DNA from: Parasphingopyxis sp. CP4
GTDB lineage: Bacteria; Pseudomonadota; Alphaproteobacteria; Sphingomonadales; Sphingomonadaceae
NCBI RefSeq assembly: GCF_013378055.1
Contig: NZ_CP051130.1
Span: 1-64,000 of the forward strand
DNA length: 64,000 nt
Direction of reading: 5' to 3'
The position numbers and the translations under genes were made by a program. The notes beneath the pieces were generated by a model that made no database searches, was not told the DNA's origin, and saw nothing but the letters and a program-made list of their open reading frames with translations. Of this stretch, positions 1 through 8,419 are shown one piece after another (the stretch's first letter is position 1; the number at the start of each line of letters is the position of its first letter).

Positions 1-546
1 GTTGCTGAAGAGGCTCCAATCGAAGAAGCCGCGCCTGAAATAAATGCTGAAGACGATGCACCGGAATCAGAAACGACCGAAGCCGCTGAAGCGGCTCCGA
101 CGGTCACCCGGATGTTCGACGATACCACACCGACTCCTACTGTTTCCGAACGGCCCATTCCATCGACGCCGACTTTCACGGTGCGTGCTGCCGGAGAAGA
201 TGCGCGCGATGTGACCCCGGATACGGCAGGTGCGGACAGTGCTGAGCCGGACCAGGATGAACTCATTCTCGACGCTGGCAATATTGTCTCTTCGAGCGAC
301 AAGGCAGAAGCACCTGCAGAAACACCTGCAGAACCTCCGGCCAGCAAATGGGTGGCCGAGGAAGAAAAGGCGGAAGAGGCTCCGGCTGCCAAGCCAGCCC
401 GTTCTGGCGGTACATTGTTCGAGCGTATGTCCAACATTGCGCGCGGTGCAGCCAAGGTGGAAGCCGAAGAGAAAAAGGCCGCTTCGGGCGGCGATCGCGA
501 TTCGCTGGATATCCCGCATTTCCTCAATCGGCAGAACAACCAGTAA
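1..546 (+). CDS. ftsZ: Cell division protein FtsZ, C-terminal part (5' truncated by window)
   Basis: The window opens inside this gene, so only the last 181 codons are present and the GTPase domain is missing. What is seen is a long acidic Ala/Glu/Pro-rich linker of the kind that joins the tubulin-like core to the tail in alphaproteobacterial FtsZ. It ends in DIPHFLNRQNNQ, which matches the conserved C-terminal peptide (DIPxFLRRQxN) that binds FtsA and other ring partners. The frame is open from base 1. Identification rests on the terminal peptide plus linker; another protein with this ending is unlikely. Confidence 0.85.
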   Translation, partial: VAEEAPIEEAAPEINAEDDAPESETTEAAEAAPTVTRMFDDTTPTPTVSERPIPSTPTFTVRAAGEDARDVTPDTAGADSAEPDQDELILDAGNIVSSSDKAEAPAETPAEPPASKWVAEEEKAEEAPAAKPARSGGTLFERMSNIARGAAKVEAEEKKAASGGDRDSLDIPHFLNRQNNQ

Positions 547-560
547 ACTTTGTCGAGCGT

Positions 561-582
561 GATCCCGGTTTTTGCCGGGATC
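561..582 (+). terminator. Hairpin after ftsZ, possible terminator
   Basis: A perfect 8-bp inverted repeat (GATCCCGG / CCGGGATC) with a 6-base loop starts 15 bases after the ftsZ stop codon. No T-run follows, so it may be a weak or Rho-assisted terminator, or only an RNA-stabilising hairpin. Its position between ftsZ and the next gene's likely ATG at 688 fits an end-of-operon role. Confidence 0.35.
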
Positions 583-687
583 ATCGAACTGCGTCGGTCC
601 TTTGCCGCCAAACCACCACGCTTTGTCGCCTATCCGGTGTATCTAGGTCGTGCGTTCGCAAAGAGCGCCGTCTATGGGTGCGCCGTA

Positions 688-2796
688 ATGGCTCGAAAAT
701 CTACCGCAACCACATCCGCTGCACTGTGCGCCTTGATGTGCGCCATGTCTTCGGCTGCGGTTTCGCAGAATAGTGATGCCTTTCCTTTCATGGACCAGGT
801 TGAGCGAACCAGCGACTTGACCGGACAGCTTGGTCGCTACCTGACCATGCTCGCCGACAATCCGAATAATGTGGAAGCTCTGACAGGGGCCGGCCGCACT
901 GCTCTCGATCTGGACGATGCGGATGCGGCGCTTGGCTTTTTTGTCCGGGCGAATGAGCTCAGCCCGCGCAATGGTCGCGTAAAGGCGGGGCTCGGCGGCG
1001 CGCTGGTTAGGCTCGAACGTCCGCTGGAAGCAATGCAGCAGTTTCGCGAAGCCGAGCGGCTTGGGGCTCGGCTGATCGACTATGCAGCAGATCGTGGTTT
1101 TGCCTATGACCTTTTGGGCCAGCCAAGCCTCGCACAATCCGATTATCGGCTGGCGATGGAACGCGGCGCAACACCGATGTTGCGCAAACGGCTTGCCATT
1201 AGCCTGGCAATATCAGGAGATCAGGCCGGAGCACTGCAGGTGCTTGATCCGCTGTTGCGGGATCAGGACATGACCGCGTGGCGAACCCGCGCTTTCGTAA
1301 TCGGCCTGACTGGCGATGTGCGTGATGCTGTTGAAGCCGCGTCCGTTTCGATGCCGCGACGGGAATTGGCCATCTTGACCCCCTATCTGGGGCGCCTGCC
1401 TGAGCTCAGCGATGCCGGTAAGGCACAGGCTGTGCATTTCGGTAATTTCCCGACAAGTGGTGACGGACCGCGCTATGCCTTGTCTGATTTCCCGGACCTG
1501 GCTGCCGCGGGGACCCCAGGCGCTGGCCTGGTTCCGCAAGGCGCCGCCCTGGGCCAGCCGAGCGAGGCCCAGCAGCGCCGAGAAACCCGTCGAGAACAAC
1601 GCCGTCGCGAACGGCGGGAAGCAGTCGCCCGGCGCGTGGCAGCGCGCGACAACCAGACCCGCCGACGTCCAGGGCGCAGTGCACCGGTTGAAGTCGCGCA
1701 AGCACCCGCGCCACCGCCGCCTCCTCCTCCGCCGCCACCCGCGCCACCGCCGCCGCCACCACCCGCGCCACCGCCTCCGCCTCCTCCGGCCCCCGTCGAG
1801 ACACGGCAGGCTGAAGCCAGTGTCCCCCGACCCGGATTCTCATCGACGCCGGTACGTGAAACGCAGACTGCCGAGATCAGCGCGCCGGCACCGAGATCTT
1901 CGGGTGTTGCAGTGACGCCATCGCGCTTTTCGCTTGCGGACCTTGAAGCTGATCTTCGTTCACAGGCGGAACGTGAAAGAGCTGCAGAAAGACGCGCAGC
2001 CGCCGCCGCGGAGCCGCCGCCTGAATCACTCCTGCCGGACGCGCTGGCCGCGCTCACACCTGCTGCCCGGCCCCCATCACCGCCGCCAACTGCAGCGCCG
2101 GTCCAACGCGCCGTCGCCAACGCAATCCCGCCAGAAACCGCGGTGGAGGCCGCCAATCCGGCGCGCCACTGGGTCCAACTGGCAACTGGTCCGTCGCAGG
2201 ACGGTATGCGGTTCACCTATCGACGCTACGCCCGCGCCAACGCGATATTTGCCGATCAGGAGGGCTGGTATGCACCGCTCGGCCGCACCAATCGCTTGCT
2301 GGTCGGGCCATTCGACAGCGGCACTGAAGCGCAGGAGTTTATCAATACGCTCGCCGAAGTCGGCATTGAATCACTGCGTTGGCGCAGTCCAGAAGGCGAA
2401 ACAGTTGTCCGGCTATATCGCGAAGGCGCGTCGCCGCAACCAACCCCAGAGGCAATGGCCGCAGGTTCGATGATGGCACCCGCCGAAGAAGAGGAGGCAC
2501 CAGCAGCCGCGCCAAGCCATCCCGCGCGCTATTGGGCGCAGGTTGCGATAGGCCGCGAACGGTCTGCCTTGCGCTTCACCTATCGCCAGTTTTCGCGGCG
2601 GGCGCCGAATGCCTTTGGCGGGCAGACCGGGTGGTTCACGCCGCTCAATGCCACCAATCGCCTGCTTGTCGGTCCGTTCGATAGCCGCGCCCTGGCTCAG
2701 GCTTTTCTCGATGCAATCGAGCAAGAGGGCGATATTGAGGGCCTGACCTATCGCAGTTCCGACGGCCAAGAGGTGACCCGCCTCAATCCGCAATGA
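688..2796 (+). CDS. Secreted TPR and double-SPOR domain protein
   Basis: A 702-residue exported protein. The ATG at 688 is preferred because it begins a clear signal peptide (basic MARK, hydrophobic Ala/Leu/Met stretch, AVSQ cleavage region). An upstream TTG at 550 would bury it. Residues about 40-190 look like TPR repeats (paired helices, 'NNVEALTGAGRTALDL', 'SPRNGRVKAGLGGAL'). Then come an Arg-rich segment, a proline tract and an Ala/Glu-rich linker. Two SPOR-like domains follow at about 490-570 and 613-700, each with the repeated 'RFTYR' and 'TNRLLVGPFDS' pattern. SPOR domains bind denuded septal peptidoglycan, so a role in division or cell wall remodelling next to ftsZ is inferred. It overlaps dgt by four bases. 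Confidence 0.8.
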   Translation: MARKSTATTSAALCALMCAMSSAAVSQNSDAFPFMDQVERTSDLTGQLGRYLTMLADNPNNVEALTGAGRTALDLDDADAALGFFVRANELSPRNGRVKAGLGGALVRLERPLEAMQQFREAERLGARLIDYAADRGFAYDLLGQPSLAQSDYRLAMERGATPMLRKRLAISLAISGDQAGALQVLDPLLRDQDMTAWRTRAFVIGLTGDVRDAVEAASVSMPRRELAILTPYLGRLPELSDAGKAQAVHFGNFPTSGDGPRYALSDFPDLAAAGTPGAGLVPQGAALGQPSEAQQRRETRREQRRRERREAVARRVAARDNQTRRRPGRSAPVEVAQAPAPPPPPPPPPPAPPPPPPPAPPPPPPPAPVETRQAEASVPRPGFSSTPVRETQTAEISAPAPRSSGVAVTPSRFSLADLEADLRSQAERERAAERRAAAAAEPPPESLLPDALAALTPAARPPSPPPTAAPVQRAVANAIPPETAVEAANPARHWVQLATGPSQDGMRFTYRRYARANAIFADQEGWYAPLGRTNRLLVGPFDSGTEAQEFINTLAEVGIESLRWRSPEGETVVRLYREGASPQPTPEAMAAGSMMAPAEEEEAPAAAPSHPARYWAQVAIGRERSALRFTYRQFSRRAPNAFGGQTGWFTPLNATNRLLVGPFDSRALAQAFLDAIEQEGDIEGLTYRSSDGQEVTRLNPQ
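1703..1797 (+). repeat. Polyproline-encoding low-complexity tract
   Basis: About 95 bases of CCN codons encode runs of seven to ten prolines separated by single alanines, roughly residues 339-370 of the SPOR protein. The codons vary (ccg, cct, cca, ccc), so the tract is kept at protein level and is not a simple DNA slippage repeat. It probably forms a stiff periplasmic spacer. Long polyproline also stalls ribosomes and normally needs EF-P. Confidence 0.8.
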
Positions 2797-3956
2797 CGCT
2801 CGCTAGCTATGCATCTCATCCCGCCATAAGCCGGGGTCGCCAGCATGATGAGCGCCGCGATGAGACGCGTGGCCCTCGGGACATCTTCCAGCGTGACCGC
2901 GACCGAATTATTCACTCGGTTGCGTTCCGGCGATTGCGGGGCAAGACGCAGGTGTTCGTCGCGCCCGATGGCGATCATTTCCGCGTTCGCCTGACCCACA
3001 GCATGGAAGTCGCCCAGATCGGGCGAACCATTGCCCGTGTATTGGGACTCAATGAAGATCTGACAGAGGCGATCTGCCTGGCCCATGATATTGGTCATCC
3101 ACCGTTTGGCCATGCCGGGGAAGATGCGTTGAAGGCGGCGCTCGCCGATAATGGTGGATTTGATCACAACGCGCAGACGCTGCGCATGTTGACGCAATTG
3201 GAACGCCGTTATCCGCGTTTTGCCGGCCTCAATCTGAGCTGGGAAACACTGGAGGGACTAGCCAAACATAATGGTCCGGTAAGCGATCCGCCCTGGGCGC
3301 TCGCTAAGATAGATGCCGAATATCCACTTGAATTACAGACATTTGCTAGCCTCGAAGCACAGGTTGCGGCGCTTGCTGACGACATCGCCTATGACAATCA
3401 CGATATTGATGACGGATTGCGGGCGGGGCTGTTCGATCGAGACCAATTACTCGCCACGCCCGGATTGGCCGAGCTGTGGGAGGGCGGGGTCCGCCGCTTC
3501 CCAAATGCCGGGCCCGAACTGCTCGCATCGGAATTGATCCGCGAACAGATCGGGATGATGGTCAATGACCTGATCAGCGAAACCAAGCGCCGGATACAGG
3601 AGAGCGGGATCGCGTCGAGCGACGATGCGCGCGGCGCAGGAAGGCCGCTTGTCGGTTTCTCTCCGGCAATGGCCGAGCATGAGCGTGGCCTCAAACGCTT
3701 CCTCTATGCACATATGTATGAGCATCCAAAACAGGAGGAGGTCGCCACTGCCGTTCGCGGTGTCGTGGCGGGGCTATTCGCAGCCTATCATGGTGATCCG
3801 GCGCTGATTCCGGACAATTGGCGGGCATCGCTCCCCGAAAACGAGCCTGCACGATCGCGCCATATTGCGGATTTCATTGCAGGCATGACGGACAGCTTCG
3901 CAATTCGCGCTTACCGGGCCCAGATCGGCCCGATTGATTTGCCCGAAGGTTTTTAG
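2793..3956 (+). CDS. dgt: Deoxyguanosinetriphosphate triphosphohydrolase-like protein
   Basis: A 387-residue HD-domain dNTPase of the type that hydrolyses dGTP (and other dNTPs) to the nucleoside and triphosphate. The HD metal motif is visible as 'RLTHSMEVAQIGR' followed by 'AHDIGHPPFGHAGED', with a further 'DDIAYDNHDIDD' containing the third metal-ligand Asp. The N-terminal 'DIFQRDRDRIIHSVAFRRL' is typical of the family. The start ATG overlaps the stop of the preceding gene (ATGA), so translation is probably coupled. Length and motifs fit the bacterial Dgt-like family without truncation. Confidence 0.9.
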   Translation: MTLASYASHPAISRGRQHDERRDETRGPRDIFQRDRDRIIHSVAFRRLRGKTQVFVAPDGDHFRVRLTHSMEVAQIGRTIARVLGLNEDLTEAICLAHDIGHPPFGHAGEDALKAALADNGGFDHNAQTLRMLTQLERRYPRFAGLNLSWETLEGLAKHNGPVSDPPWALAKIDAEYPLELQTFASLEAQVAALADDIAYDNHDIDDGLRAGLFDRDQLLATPGLAELWEGGVRRFPNAGPELLASELIREQIGMMVNDLISETKRRIQESGIASSDDARGAGRPLVGFSPAMAEHERGLKRFLYAHMYEHPKQEEVATAVRGVVAGLFAAYHGDPALIPDNWRASLPENEPARSRHIADFIAGMTDSFAIRAYRAQIGPIDLPEGF

Positions 3957-4016
3957 CCGCGGCCGCGTTATACAATTGGTCCGCCCATCGGTGGCAATAC
4001 GCGATTAATGTGAAAG

Positions 4017-5465
4017 GTGATATCAGACGATGCCATGACCCGCTTGGTGATTGCCCAAAATCGGTTTGGCCTTGGCGCCACCGCCAATTATGATCGCTCT
4101 ATCGATCCCGCAGCCTGGCTCCGACGCCAGATCGATAGCTTTGATCCTGCACCACCCGAAACAGCCAATCTGCCAGATCGCGCAATCTTGGCAAACGAGC
4201 TCGCTGACTATTTCGCGAGCCGCGGTCGAAATCGGCAGAGAAGAGGGGCCGATGACGGCGAGAACGCCAATGCCTCGACGAATGATGCGGCAAGAATGGC
4301 GCGGCGCAGCTTTGGTCGGGCCGGCCGACAACATTATCTCAACATGGTCGATACCCGGGCGCGGATAGCGCTCAGCTCGCCTGCGCCATTTGCGGAGCGG
4401 CTGGTACATTTCTGGGCCAATCATTTTGCGGTTTCCGCCGATGGATTTGCGCTTGTCCGCCTTGCTGGACTGCTCGAATTCGAGGCGATCAGGCCGCATG
4501 TCATGGGGCGCTTTGCCGATATGCTGGTTGCTGTCGAACAACATCCGACCATGTTGCTCTATCTCAATCAGGCCCGGTCAATCGGACCGAATTCAACACT
4601 GGGTGCCCGCGGCAATCGTCGCCAAGACCGGCAGCGAGGACTGAACGAAAATCTCGCGCGCGAAGTGATGGAACTGCATACATTGGGCGTGAATGGCGGA
4701 TATTCCCAGGCGGATGTGACGGAATTAGCGCGCGCACTGACGGGCTGGACGGTGGCTGGCCTGACCCGCGGCCCAGCGCGCCGGATTTTTCCTGCCTCAG
4801 CCCAACCCGGTGACTTCCATTTCGCCCCACAATTGCATGAGCCAGGCGCCCGCACCGTTCTCGGCGAACGCTACGCAGCGGGAGGGATTGGCCAGGCCCA
4901 GAGCATTCTGCAGGATCTGGCCCGACAACCTGCAACTGCTCGTCATTTGGCAACCAAGCTTGCTCGGCATTTTGCGGGTGACGAGCCCCCGGTGTCGCTC
5001 GTTGATAGATTGGCCGATGCCTATCGCGATACAGATGGCGACCTACCGACTCTGTATCGGGTGCTTATTGATGCGCCCGAATGCTGGATTGAAGCACCGG
5101 TCAAATTCAAGACGCCATGGGAATGGGTCATATCGTCCTTCCGTGCGCTCGGTGCCCGTCGCTTTGATCGCCGGATGAATGCAATTTTGCGCCAGTTGGG
5201 ACAACCAGTTTGGGCGCCAGGATCACCAGCCGGATATGACGATATTGCCGCCAGCTGGAGCGGGTCGTCGGCGCTGACCAGCCGGGTCGAGTTTGCCCAG
5301 CGAATTGCAGATATCAGCCGCGACAATGTGGACGCCCGACAGCTGGCTCCGCGATTGTTCGGTGACTTGCTGAGCGAACGGACAGCCAGGACAATTGCCA
5401 GTGCTGAAAGCGCCGGCCAGGGCCTGGCTCTATTGCTTGTTTCACCTGAATTCTTGCGGAGATAA
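4017..5465 (+). CDS. DUF1800 family protein
   Basis: Up to 482 residues. The family is recognised by 'AQNRFGLGA' at the N-terminus, 'LVHFWANHF', and the signature 'NLAREVMELHTLGVNGGYS' with 'ELARALTGWT'. Function is unknown; DUF1800 genes nearly always sit directly before a DUF1501 gene, as here (two-base gap). The GTG at 4017 gives the longest frame, but the ATG at 4035 ('MTRLVIAQNRFGLGA') fits the family N-terminus better. No obvious signal peptide is seen. The gene lies inside an insert between dgt and argS. Confidence 0.85.
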   Translation: MISDDAMTRLVIAQNRFGLGATANYDRSIDPAAWLRRQIDSFDPAPPETANLPDRAILANELADYFASRGRNRQRRGADDGENANASTNDAARMARRSFGRAGRQHYLNMVDTRARIALSSPAPFAERLVHFWANHFAVSADGFALVRLAGLLEFEAIRPHVMGRFADMLVAVEQHPTMLLYLNQARSIGPNSTLGARGNRRQDRQRGLNENLAREVMELHTLGVNGGYSQADVTELARALTGWTVAGLTRGPARRIFPASAQPGDFHFAPQLHEPGARTVLGERYAAGGIGQAQSILQDLARQPATARHLATKLARHFAGDEPPVSLVDRLADAYRDTDGDLPTLYRVLIDAPECWIEAPVKFKTPWEWVISSFRALGARRFDRRMNAILRQLGQPVWAPGSPAGYDDIAASWSGSSALTSRVEFAQRIADISRDNVDARQLAPRLFGDLLSERTARTIASAESAGQGLALLLVSPEFLRR

Positions 5466-5467
5466 CC

Positions 5468-6619
5468 ATGATCGACCGAAGAGAATTGCTGAAACGCGGC
5501 GGCATCGGAGCGGCCGGTGTGATGCTTGCTCCGCAAATTGCGCTGGCACAGGCTCCCACGGATCGGCGGTTTATCTTTGTGATATTGCGCGGTGCAGCCG
5601 ATGGACTCGAGCTGGTGGCACCCACTGGAGATCCCAGTTTTGCGTCTGTTCGCGGCAGTTTTGCTGGCCATAGTGAAGGCGGCACACGGCTCAACGACTT
5701 TTTTACGCTGCACCCATCATTCACCGAGATTGGCAATCTTTATGGCCAGCGCCAGGCGCTATTCGCCCATGCTGTTGCATCGGCTTATCGCCGTCGATCC
5801 CATTTTGACGGTCAGAATGTGCTCGAGACAGCTGGCCCCCAACCCTATCGTCTCAATGACGGCTGGATGAATCGGCTTATTGCAATGCTGTCAGGCTCCC
5901 AGGCCGAAGCCATCGCATTGTCGTCGACCATGCCCATGGTGCTGCGCGGGAGCGCAGAAGCAAGCTCCTACGCGCCGTCGCGCTTGCCTGACCCGCAACC
6001 TGGGCTGCTGCGCCGTGTGACGATGATGTATGAAGATGATGAGATGCTTCATGCGGACTGGGCTCAGGCGTTAGAAACCGAAGAAATGGCCGACGAGATC
6101 ATGGACGCGGGACGGGGGCAAGCTGCGCTTGGCGAGCTGGCCGCCGGTTTCCTCTCTGATCCCGATGGGGCGCGGATTGCCGCTATCGAGCTTGATGGAT
6201 GGGATACGCATGCCAATCAGGGCGGGCGATTGCGGCGTGGCTTCTCCGCTCTGGATTCCATGATCGGTGCCATCCGGTCCGGACTTGGATCGATCTGGGA
6301 TGACACGCTGATCATCGTCGCCACCGAATTCGGACGGACCGTAGCCCCCAATGGCACGGCGGGAACAGATCATGGTACCGGATCGGCGGCGATGATGCTG
6401 GGCGGTGCCGTGCGCGGCGGCCGGGTTGTTGCCGACTGGCCAGGCCTGCGCACATCGGACCTGTACGAGGGACGAGACCTGCGTCCGACCATGTCGATCG
6501 ATCAGCTCTTTACCGCCGCGCTCTCCGAACATTTCTCGCTCGATCCGGTCGAAGTGCGGCGTTCCGTATTTCCAGCGGCATCCGGCACCACAATCGGCGG
6601 TCGTTTGATCCAAAGCTGA
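5468..6619 (+). CDS. DUF1501 family protein with twin-arginine signal
   Basis: A 383-residue protein related to sulfatase/alkaline phosphatase folds. The N-terminus 'DRRELLKRGG' followed by a short hydrophobic run and 'ALAQA' is a good Tat signal, so the protein is probably exported folded by the TatABC system encoded about 7 kb downstream. 'FIFVILRGAADGLELVAP' and 'GWDTHANQGGRL' are family hallmarks, as is the near-terminal 'DHGTGSAAMMLGG'. It follows the DUF1800 gene by two bases, so the two are almost certainly co-transcribed and work together. The substrate is unknown. Confidence 0.85.
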   Translation: MIDRRELLKRGGIGAAGVMLAPQIALAQAPTDRRFIFVILRGAADGLELVAPTGDPSFASVRGSFAGHSEGGTRLNDFFTLHPSFTEIGNLYGQRQALFAHAVASAYRRRSHFDGQNVLETAGPQPYRLNDGWMNRLIAMLSGSQAEAIALSSTMPMVLRGSAEASSYAPSRLPDPQPGLLRRVTMMYEDDEMLHADWAQALETEEMADEIMDAGRGQAALGELAAGFLSDPDGARIAAIELDGWDTHANQGGRLRRGFSALDSMIGAIRSGLGSIWDDTLIIVATEFGRTVAPNGTAGTDHGTGSAAMMLGGAVRGGRVVADWPGLRTSDLYEGRDLRPTMSIDQLFTAALSEHFSLDPVEVRRSVFPAASGTTIGGRLIQS

Positions 6620-6727
6620 TCAAATATCGCCGGTCTTGCCGCGTGCAGACTCCGCTTTCCCCTCAAAACATGGTATTTTCCTAACGGGCGCACCGAATGG
6701 ATCTGAGACTATTGGTGGGAGACAGAA

Positions 6728-8344
6728 ATGAGTGTGCTCGAAGACGCAGGGATAGGCCTGCTCAAGGCGGTACTCGGTAAGCGTCGGCTGAACGCGCTGT
6801 TGATCAACCGGCTTGTCGCCTCATCCCGCACCCGCCCACACCCCTGGAGCACGCGCGACGATTATGTCACCTGGCCCGGCCTAAAGGATCGCAGCTATTT
6901 TGGGCGCCTGTTACCCAGCACGGACTGGCCGGGCGCCCTGCAGCCGGTATCGCCGCCAGTTGAAGAAGTGGTGAAACTGTTCCTTGCCGGGGTAGACGGC
7001 CAGCGGCCTTGCCCAAAATCGACCTGCCTGTTTCCAGCCTTTGCGCAATATCTGACCGACGGATTCCTGCGCACGCGCCTTTCCAACGTGGATGAGGAAG
7101 AAGATCGCACCCGGACCACGTCCAACCACGAGATCGATCTGAGTACGCTCTATGGGCGAACGGATTTACAGTGCCAGGCGTTACGGCTCGGATCGCAAGA
7201 CAATGGCCAGAAGGGCCGTCTCAAATCGGAAGTGGTGGATGGCGAGGAATGGCCATTGCGCCTCTTCCTGTCGGGCGGTGAGCAAGTGGATCCGCAATTC
7301 CTTGACCCCGAAACCGGCGATGCAATCCTCGATCCACCCTTGGGCCTGCGTCATACAACACCGCAAATGCGCGAGACGCTGTTTGCGGTTGGTGGCGATC
7401 GGGTGAATGCCGCACCGCAGACGGCAATGATGAATATTCTGTTTTTGCGCGAGCATAACCGTGTCGCGGGATTGATTGAGCAGAACCATCCGGATTGGGA
7501 TGATGACCGGGTGTTCGAGACAGCTCGGTCCACCCTCATCGTGATGTTTATCAAGCTCGTCGTTGAAGAATATATCAATCACATAAGCACCGCGAAGTTC
7601 GAGTTGCGTGCCTGGCCAGAGGTAGCCTGGAACGCCGATTGGAACCGGGAAAACTGGATGACGATTGAATTCACCTTGCTCTATCGCTGGCACTCGCTCG
7701 TACCCCAGAAAATGCGCTGGGCAGGTAACGAGATCGACGGCAACGCGTTGTTACTCAACAACAAAGTGCTGCTCGACGGTGGGCTGGCCGAGGCTTTTGT
7801 CGACATGTCGGACAATGCCGCAACCGAGTTGGGGCTCGGAAATGCTGCCGATTTCATGGCCAAGGCCGAGATGGATGCGCTCCGCCAGTCGCACATCAAT
7901 GGCCTGCAAAGCTATGCCGCATACCGCACCGCCATGGGCAAGAAAGTTCCGAAGGATTTTGCAGCGCTGGTTGGGAAATCGAAGGATCCAATTGAGCAGG
8001 CGCGGCGAACCGCACTCGCAAAAAATCTAGCAGATCTCTACGGCAGTATTGATAAGCTCGAATTCTATACCGGGTTGTTCGCCGAACCGCGTGAGGCCAA
8101 TGGCCCCTTACCCGACCTGCTGACCAGCATGGTGGCTATGGATGCATTTTCGCAGGCGCTTACCAATCCACTGCTCTCAGAACATGTCTGGGGCGATCCC
8201 GACGTCCAGCGAGAAACGTTCAGCGAAACCGGGTTGGCGCAGATCAAACAGACCAGCAGCCTCCGCGATATTCTCGATCGGAATGCGACCGGGTTGGGTG
8301 ATCGCTTTGTCGGAATGACCCGCCCAGGGTGGAAACGCGAATAG
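6728..8344 (+). CDS. Cyclooxygenase-like heme peroxidase/dioxygenase
   Basis: A 538-residue member of the animal peroxidase-cyclooxygenase superfamily, with a layout that follows prostaglandin G/H synthase closely. The 'REHNRV' helix is at about 241-246. The proximal heme segment 'LLYRWHSLVP' contains Tyr319 and His322, spaced like Tyr385 and His388 of COX. 'DAFS' at about 472-475 aligns with the COX Ser530 region. The segment 'FAQYLTDGFL' aligns with 'FAQHFTHQFF' of COX, which puts Asp111 where the distal His207 should be. That predicts loss of normal peroxidase activity while the radical Tyr is kept. The start ATG follows 'gggagacaga', a good ribosome site. No signal peptide or EGF domain is seen. 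A fatty acid oxygenase role is inferred. Confidence 0.8.
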   Translation: MSVLEDAGIGLLKAVLGKRRLNALLINRLVASSRTRPHPWSTRDDYVTWPGLKDRSYFGRLLPSTDWPGALQPVSPPVEEVVKLFLAGVDGQRPCPKSTCLFPAFAQYLTDGFLRTRLSNVDEEEDRTRTTSNHEIDLSTLYGRTDLQCQALRLGSQDNGQKGRLKSEVVDGEEWPLRLFLSGGEQVDPQFLDPETGDAILDPPLGLRHTTPQMRETLFAVGGDRVNAAPQTAMMNILFLREHNRVAGLIEQNHPDWDDDRVFETARSTLIVMFIKLVVEEYINHISTAKFELRAWPEVAWNADWNRENWMTIEFTLLYRWHSLVPQKMRWAGNEIDGNALLLNNKVLLDGGLAEAFVDMSDNAATELGLGNAADFMAKAEMDALRQSHINGLQSYAAYRTAMGKKVPKDFAALVGKSKDPIEQARRTALAKNLADLYGSIDKLEFYTGLFAEPREANGPLPDLLTSMVAMDAFSQALTNPLLSEHVWGDPDVQRETFSETGLAQIKQTSSLRDILDRNATGLGDRFVGMTRPGWKRE

Positions 8345-8419
8345 CGACAGCGATGTCGCCAATTGCTCCCGGGCCCGTGATCGTCTAATCGCGCTGGCTC
8401 GCACAAGGACCGAAAATCT

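Noticed and set aside
1473-2216. Gly/Ala-rich minus-strand frame opposite the proline tract
   Set aside because: Poly-Gly arises from the reverse complement of CCN codons; the plus-strand SPOR gene explains it.
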